Positions 5,695-9,962 of a stretch of DNA of 9,962 nucleotides are shown here, one piece after another. A program made the translations under genes and the position numbers. Within the stretch, counting starts at the first letter, position 1, and every line of letters begins with the position of its first letter. Below the pieces are notes generated by a model. It ran no database searches. It worked only from the letters and a program-made list of their open reading frames with translations, and was not told the origin of the DNA. The stretch is from CBFGWV01 sp965652545 (lineage in GTDB: Bacteria > Pseudomonadota > Gammaproteobacteria > Competibacterales > Competibacteraceae): positions 1-9,962 of the forward strand of contig CBFGWV010000181.1 of NCBI GenBank assembly GCA_965652545.1, in the 5' to 3' direction.

Positions 5695-6831
5695 ATGAAA
5701 CCGGTGTTCCGCTGCGCTTTACGCCATGCCCTGACCGCGACCCTGGCACTGGCCGCGATGTCCGCGACGCCCGTACTGGCACAAGGCGCCGGCGCGGCGC
5801 CCCCACCGCCCGGGGTCATCGTCACCACCGTGAAACGCCAGCCGTTGGTGGAGCAGGCGGTGGTCAACGGGCGCATCGAGGTCATCGACAAAGTCGAACT
5901 CGTCGCCCGGGTGTCCGGCTTCCTGGAGAAAAAGCTGTTCACCGACGGGGCAGAGGTCACCCAGGGCGAGGCCTTGTTCAATCTGGAGCAGGGCAGCTAT
6001 CAGGCCGCCGTCGCCCAGGCCCAGGCCAATCTGGCCAGTGCCCAGGCCAACCAGCGGCTGGCCGAGCTCACCTACGAACGCACCAAGAAGCTGGTCGACA
6101 CCCGCACCGCCTCGGCGGCGGAGCTGGACAAGGCCGAGGCCGAGCTGGACAGCGCCAAGGCCACTGTGGCCGCCCGTCAGGCGGACCTGCAACTGGCCGA
6201 GCTCAACCTCAGTTACACGCAAATCACCGCCCCCATGGACGGCCGCGTCGGCCGCTCGGCGGTGTCGGTAGGCGACTACGTGGGCCCGGAGACGGGCGAT
6301 CTGCTGACCCTGGTGGCCGTAGACCCCGTGTACGCGGTGTTTCCCGCCCGCCAGGAAATCCTGCTGCAAGTGGTGCGTGACAAGGTCACAGCGGACTCGG
6401 TGGTGGTCAAGCTGCGTCTGGCCGACGGGTCCATCTATGACAAAGGCGGCGAGATCGCCTTCCAGGAGGTGTCGGCCAACCGCAGCACCGACACGGTCGC
6501 GGTGCGCGCCACCATCCCCAACCCCGATGGTCTGCTGTTCGACAACCAACTGGTGGAAGTCCTCATCGAGCCCAAGGACCCGCCGACCGGCATCCTCGTA
6601 CCCCAGGCGGCCTTGCTGCTGGATAAGCAGGGCGCATCGGTGTACGTGCTCAAGGACGATGACACCGTCGAACAACGGCGCATCGAGATCGGCCAGCAGA
6701 TGGGCGCCGACATGGTGGTGACCAATGGCCTCGAGGACGGCGAGCAGGTGGTCACCAGCGGACTCCAGAAGATCGCCCCCGGCAGCAAGGTGGCGCCGCA
6801 GCAGGCCACCGGCGACAAGACGGGGCAATAG
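5695..6831 (+). CDS. RND efflux periplasmic adaptor (membrane fusion protein, AcrA/MexA type)
   Basis: Adaptors of this family bridge an RND pump and an outer-membrane channel. The product is 378 aa from the ATG at 5695, which follows GAGG at 7 nt. A TTG start 18 nt upstream is less likely. Residues 1-29 form a signal peptide ending PVLA-QG. There is no lipobox cysteine, so it appears to be a soluble periplasmic protein, unlike lipidated AcrA and MexA. Domain order is normal: first lipoyl half (VELVARVSGFLEKKLFTDGAEVTQGEALFNLE, about 67-98), an alpha-helical hairpin rich in Ala, Gln and Glu (about 100-172), second lipoyl half (ITAPMDGRVGRSAVSVGDYV, about 177-196), beta-barrel (about 205-290) and a membrane-proximal domain ending ...QKIAPGSKV. 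The pump gene starts 5 nt after its stop, so the two are co-translated and probably form one machine. The substrate is unknown. Confidence 0.93.
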   Translation: MKPVFRCALRHALTATLALAAMSATPVLAQGAGAAPPPPGVIVTTVKRQPLVEQAVVNGRIEVIDKVELVARVSGFLEKKLFTDGAEVTQGEALFNLEQGSYQAAVAQAQANLASAQANQRLAELTYERTKKLVDTRTASAAELDKAEAELDSAKATVAARQADLQLAELNLSYTQITAPMDGRVGRSAVSVGDYVGPETGDLLTLVAVDPVYAVFPARQEILLQVVRDKVTADSVVVKLRLADGSIYDKGGEIAFQEVSANRSTDTVAVRATIPNPDGLLFDNQLVEVLIEPKDPPTGILVPQAALLLDKQGASVYVLKDDDTVEQRRIEIGQQMGADMVVTNGLEDGEQVVTSGLQKIAPGSKVAPQQATGDKTGQ

Positions 6832-6836
6832 GCACC

Positions 6837-9800
6837 ATGATCTTCGACCCCTTCATCCGCCGACCGCGGCTATCGATCGTCATCTCCATCTTGATCTCGC
6901 TGGCCGGGCTCATCGCCATGCAGGTCATGCCCGTTGCCCAATACCCGGACATCGCCCCGCCGACGGTGCAGGTGGCCGCCAACTACTCGGGGGCGGATGC
7001 GGAAACGGTCGAGGCCACCGTCGCCCAGCCCATCGAGAGCGCGATCAACGGCGTGGACGGCATGAAGTACATGAAGTCCACCTCCAGCTCCGCGGGCAGT
7101 TACAGCCTCAGCGTTGCCTTTGCGGTGGGCACCGACCCGGACATCGCGGCGGTGAACGTGCAGAACGCCTTGTCGGCCGCGGAGGCGGCGCTGCCCTCGG
7201 AGGTGCGCGCGACCGGGGTGACCGTCACCAAGCAGTCCAACGACATGCTTCAGGCGATGCTGTTCTATTCGCCGAACAAGACGCGTGACGGCTTGTTTAT
7301 CTCGAACTTCCTCACCCTGACCGTGCTCGATGAGCTCAAGCGGGTTCCCGGCGTAGGCAACGCCACCATGTTCGGTGCGCAGGACTACGCGATGCGGATC
7401 TGGATCGACCCGCTGCGCCTGGCCAACTACGAGCTGACCACCGCCGATGTCATTGCCGCGGTGAACTCGCAGAACACCCAGGCCGCCGCTGGCCGCGTGG
7501 GCGCCGCGCCGGTGTCGGACGACCAGAGCCTGCAACTGACCGTCACCACCCGCGGCCGGCTCTCGTCGGTGGAGGAATTCCAGCGCATCGTGCTGCGTGC
7601 GACCGACGACGGGGCGCTGGTGACCATCGCCGATGTGGCGCGGGTGGAGCTCGCTGCCCAAAGCTTCGACACCACCACGTACTTCAACGACAGCGAAGCC
7701 AGCGTCATCGCCATTTACCTCTCCCCGGGGGCGAATGCCGTCACCGTGGCCACCGCCGTGGAGGATAAGCTCGAGGACCTGCGCAGCCGCTTCCCCGATG
7801 ATGTCGACTTCCAGTTCGTCTTCAACACGGCCGACTTCGTCGAGGCCATGATCGAGAAGGTCATCGAGACGCTGTTCGAAGCCTTCGTGCTGGTGGCGGT
7901 CGTGGTGTTCGTGTTCCTCGGCCGCTTCCGCCCCACGTTGATCCCGTTGATCGCTGTGCCGGTGGCCATCGTCGGCGCGTTGGCGGTGATGTACGTCTTC
8001 GGCTACTCGGCCAACACCATTACGCTGCTGGCCCTGGTCCTGGCCATCGGCATCGTGGTGGACGATGCCATCATCGTGGTGGAGAACGTGGAACGGGTGA
8101 TGCACGAGGAGCCCGAGCTGCCGCGTGCGCAAGTGGTGTCCAAGGCCATGGCGGAGATCGCCGGCCCGGTCATCGCCATCACTCTGGTGTTGTTGTCGGT
8201 GTTTGTGCCGCTGATGTTCATCGGCGGCTCCTCCGGGCGCTTGTTCCAGCAGTTCGCCGTGGCGGTTTCCGCGGCGATGGTGATCTCGGCGATCAACGCC
8301 CTGACCCTCTCGCCGGCCTTGTGCGCGGTCTTCCTCAAGCCCGGCAAGCCGCTGCGCGTCGTCGCCTGGATGCCGCGCGGCGTGGACTGGGTCGGGCACG
8401 GCTTCGCCCGCATGGTCGGCCGGCTGTCGGCGGTTGCGGTGCTCAGCCTGGTGGTCATCGCGGCGGTGGCCGCCGGCAGCGTGTACCTCATGCGCGATCT
8501 GCCGTCGGGCTTTGTGCCCAGCGAGGACAAGGGCTATGTGATGGTCATCGCGCAGCTGCCGGCCGGGGCGTCGGTCAATCGCACCCGCACGGTGATCCTG
8601 GATGCGGTGGATGCGATCGAACAAAACCCCGCGGTGATCGACGCGGTCGGTGTGGTGGGGCTGGACCTGCTCGGTGGCGGCACGGCCTCCAATGCCGGTG
8701 TGATTTTCGCCCGGCTCAAGCCGTATGCCGAACGTACCGCGCCGTCGATGCACGCTGAGGCGGTTCTCGGCCAGTTGTACGGCGCGTTGGCGGCCGATCC
8801 GGGCGCCTCGTTCATACCGCTGAACCCGCCGGCGATCTCCGGTATCGGCCAGGTGGGCGGTTTCGAATATGTGTTGGAGGCCTTGCAAGGCCAGGAGCCC
8901 GGCGACATGGCCGCGGCCATGCGCGGCTTGATCGCCCAGGCCAACCAGCAGCCGGAGCTCTCGCGGGTGTTTTCCACCTTCAGCGCCGAGACGCCGCAGG
9001 TACGGCTGGAGATCGATCGCGAGCGGGCGCAGACCTTGCAGTTGCGTATTCAGGACATTTTCCAGGCACTGCAGACGACGTTGGGCTCGTATTACATCAA
9101 TGACTTCAACCTGTACGGTCGCGCCTGGACGGTGCAGTTGCAGGCGGAAACCGCTTACCGCGACGCCATCGATGATATCGGCGGTATCCAGATCCGCAAT
9201 GCCGATGGCGAGATGATCTCGCTCGCGGCGGTGGCCAGGACATCCATCGATGTGGGGCCGCGCAATCTGACCCGTTACAACAATTACCGTGCGGTCTCGA
9301 TCAACGGCTCGCCCGCGGCAGGGTTTGGCGACGGCGATGCCTTGGCTGCGATGGCACGGGTGTCGGAACAGGCCTTGCCCCAGGGGTACGGCTATGAGTG
9401 GACGGGGCAGGCCCTGGAGCAGACGGAGGCCGCGGGACAGACGGCGCTCGTGCTGGGCTTGGCGGTAATGTTCGCGTACCTGTTCCTGGTGGCCTTGTAT
9501 GAGAGCTGGACGGTGCCGATCGCGGTGTTGTTGTCGGTGGCGGTGGCGGTGCTCGGCGCCCTGGGGACCTTGTGGATGCTGGGGATGAATTTCGATTTGT
9601 ATGGCCAGATCGGCATCGTGGTGTTGATTGCGTTGGCGTCGAAAAATGCCATCCTGATCAATGCGTTTGCGTTGGAGAAGCGGGGGGAGGGCTTGTCGAT
9701 TCGACAGTCGGCGATGGAGGCGGCGCGGTTGCGCTTCCGGCCGGTGATGATGACGAGCCTGGCGTTCATTTGCGGGCTGGTGCCGCTGGTGTTGGCCAGC

Positions 9801-9947
9801 GGCCCGGGTGCCGGTTCGATGGTGGCGGTAGGTGTACCCGTCATGGGCGGCATGATCGCCGCGTCCGTGCTCGGTGTGGTGCTGGTGCCGATGCTGTTCG
9901 TCGTCTTCCAGACGATGCGCGAGCGGGTGCATCGGATGGGGGATTGA
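6837..9947 (+). CDS. RND multidrug-type efflux pump, HAE1 family (AcrB/MexB-like)
   Basis: This proton-driven trimeric inner-membrane pump expels hydrophobic or amphiphilic compounds. It is full length at 1036 aa (AcrB is 1049) with the standard two-fold layout: a first membrane helix (about 10-30), a large periplasmic domain, helices 2-6 (about 342-500), helix 7 (about 532-550), a second periplasmic domain, and helices 8-12 (about 868-1026). The proton relay is intact: D409 and D410 in AIGIVVDDAIIVVENVERVM, K936 in LASKNAILINAFA, and R968 in RFRPVMMTSLAF (AcrB D407, D408, K940, R971). VMPVAQYPDIAPP near the N-terminus is an HAE1 signature. Compared with AcrB, several substrate-pocket phenylalanines are missing: M137 for F136, V604 for F610, and L609 and L611 for F615 and F617; F179 and F624 are kept. 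The substrate therefore cannot be read off from AcrB. No outer-membrane channel gene follows within the 15 nt left. Confidence 0.95.
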   Translation: MIFDPFIRRPRLSIVISILISLAGLIAMQVMPVAQYPDIAPPTVQVAANYSGADAETVEATVAQPIESAINGVDGMKYMKSTSSSAGSYSLSVAFAVGTDPDIAAVNVQNALSAAEAALPSEVRATGVTVTKQSNDMLQAMLFYSPNKTRDGLFISNFLTLTVLDELKRVPGVGNATMFGAQDYAMRIWIDPLRLANYELTTADVIAAVNSQNTQAAAGRVGAAPVSDDQSLQLTVTTRGRLSSVEEFQRIVLRATDDGALVTIADVARVELAAQSFDTTTYFNDSEASVIAIYLSPGANAVTVATAVEDKLEDLRSRFPDDVDFQFVFNTADFVEAMIEKVIETLFEAFVLVAVVVFVFLGRFRPTLIPLIAVPVAIVGALAVMYVFGYSANTITLLALVLAIGIVVDDAIIVVENVERVMHEEPELPRAQVVSKAMAEIAGPVIAITLVLLSVFVPLMFIGGSSGRLFQQFAVAVSAAMVISAINALTLSPALCAVFLKPGKPLRVVAWMPRGVDWVGHGFARMVGRLSAVAVLSLVVIAAVAAGSVYLMRDLPSGFVPSEDKGYVMVIAQLPAGASVNRTRTVILDAVDAIEQNPAVIDAVGVVGLDLLGGGTASNAGVIFARLKPYAERTAPSMHAEAVLGQLYGALAADPGASFIPLNPPAISGIGQVGGFEYVLEALQGQEPGDMAAAMRGLIAQANQQPELSRVFSTFSAETPQVRLEIDRERAQTLQLRIQDIFQALQTTLGSYYINDFNLYGRAWTVQLQAETAYRDAIDDIGGIQIRNADGEMISLAAVARTSIDVGPRNLTRYNNYRAVSINGSPAAGFGDGDALAAMARVSEQALPQGYGYEWTGQALEQTEAAGQTALVLGLAVMFAYLFLVALYESWTVPIAVLLSVAVAVLGALGTLWMLGMNFDLYGQIGIVVLIALASKNAILINAFALEKRGEGLSIRQSAMEAARLRFRPVMMTSLAFICGLVPLVLASGPGAGSMVAVGVPVMGGMIAASVLGVVLVPMLFVVFQTMRERVHRMGD

Positions 9948-9962
9948 GGCGGGCGCTGGTTT

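Noticed and set aside
6870..9932. 1020-codon open frame on the minus strand
   Set aside because: It lies fully antisense to the RND pump. Its translation is a His/Arg/Gly-rich shadow with no fold or motif, as expected opposite a high-GC gene.
9400..9947. Apparent rise of TTG and G-ending codons at the end of the pump gene
   Set aside because: Similar TTG-rich stretches occur in tonB and exbD, and the protein alignment is continuous, so there is no sign of a fusion or transfer boundary.

Overview
The window reads as chromosome of a high-GC Gram-negative bacterium, most likely a gammaproteobacterium. The support is an outer-membrane TonB-dependent receptor, a TonB/ExbB/ExbD motor, a tripartite-type RND pump, strong G/C third-position bias and Proteobacteria-style CCCCTCTCCC/GGGAGAGGGG intergenic repeats. 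The genus cannot be fixed from the sequence. I see no transposase, integrase, CRISPR array, tRNA or rRNA.

Layout. (1) Positions 1-230 hold no gene. They contain a large imperfect inverted repeat whose outer hairpin, followed by five U on the minus strand, fits an intrinsic terminator for the receptor gene. (2) 231-2231, minus strand: a BtuB-type TonB-dependent receptor, probably started at a GTG. (3) 2232-2582, minus strand: its long leader, with an intact cobalamin (B12) riboswitch aptamer at 2383-2545 and a sigma70-like promoter just upstream. (4) 2629-5608, plus strand, divergent: a small secreted protein with four cysteines, then exbB, two exbD paralogues and tonB, packed as one operon with overlaps of 50 and 4 nt. 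(5) 5695-9947, plus strand: an RND periplasmic adaptor and an HAE1-type (AcrB/MexB-like) inner-membrane pump, separated by 5 nt. The pump ends 15 nt before the window does.

How the genes work together. The receptor binds a corrinoid at the cell surface. The ExbB-ExbD complex uses the proton gradient to drive TonB, which engages the receptor's TonB box and opens its plug. The riboswitch would shut off receptor synthesis when cobalamin is plentiful. It lies only on the receptor strand, so the motor operon appears to escape direct B12 control. The RND pair is a separate proton-driven export module. No outer-membrane channel or regulator for it is visible.

Most of the window is recognisable biology rather than a new system. 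The points worth a second look are the second ExbD, where Asn replaces the conserved membrane Asp; the small cysteine-containing protein at the head of the TonB operon; the GTG start and terminator-less expression platform behind the riboswitch; and an RND pump that keeps its proton relay but lacks several AcrB-type pocket phenylalanines.
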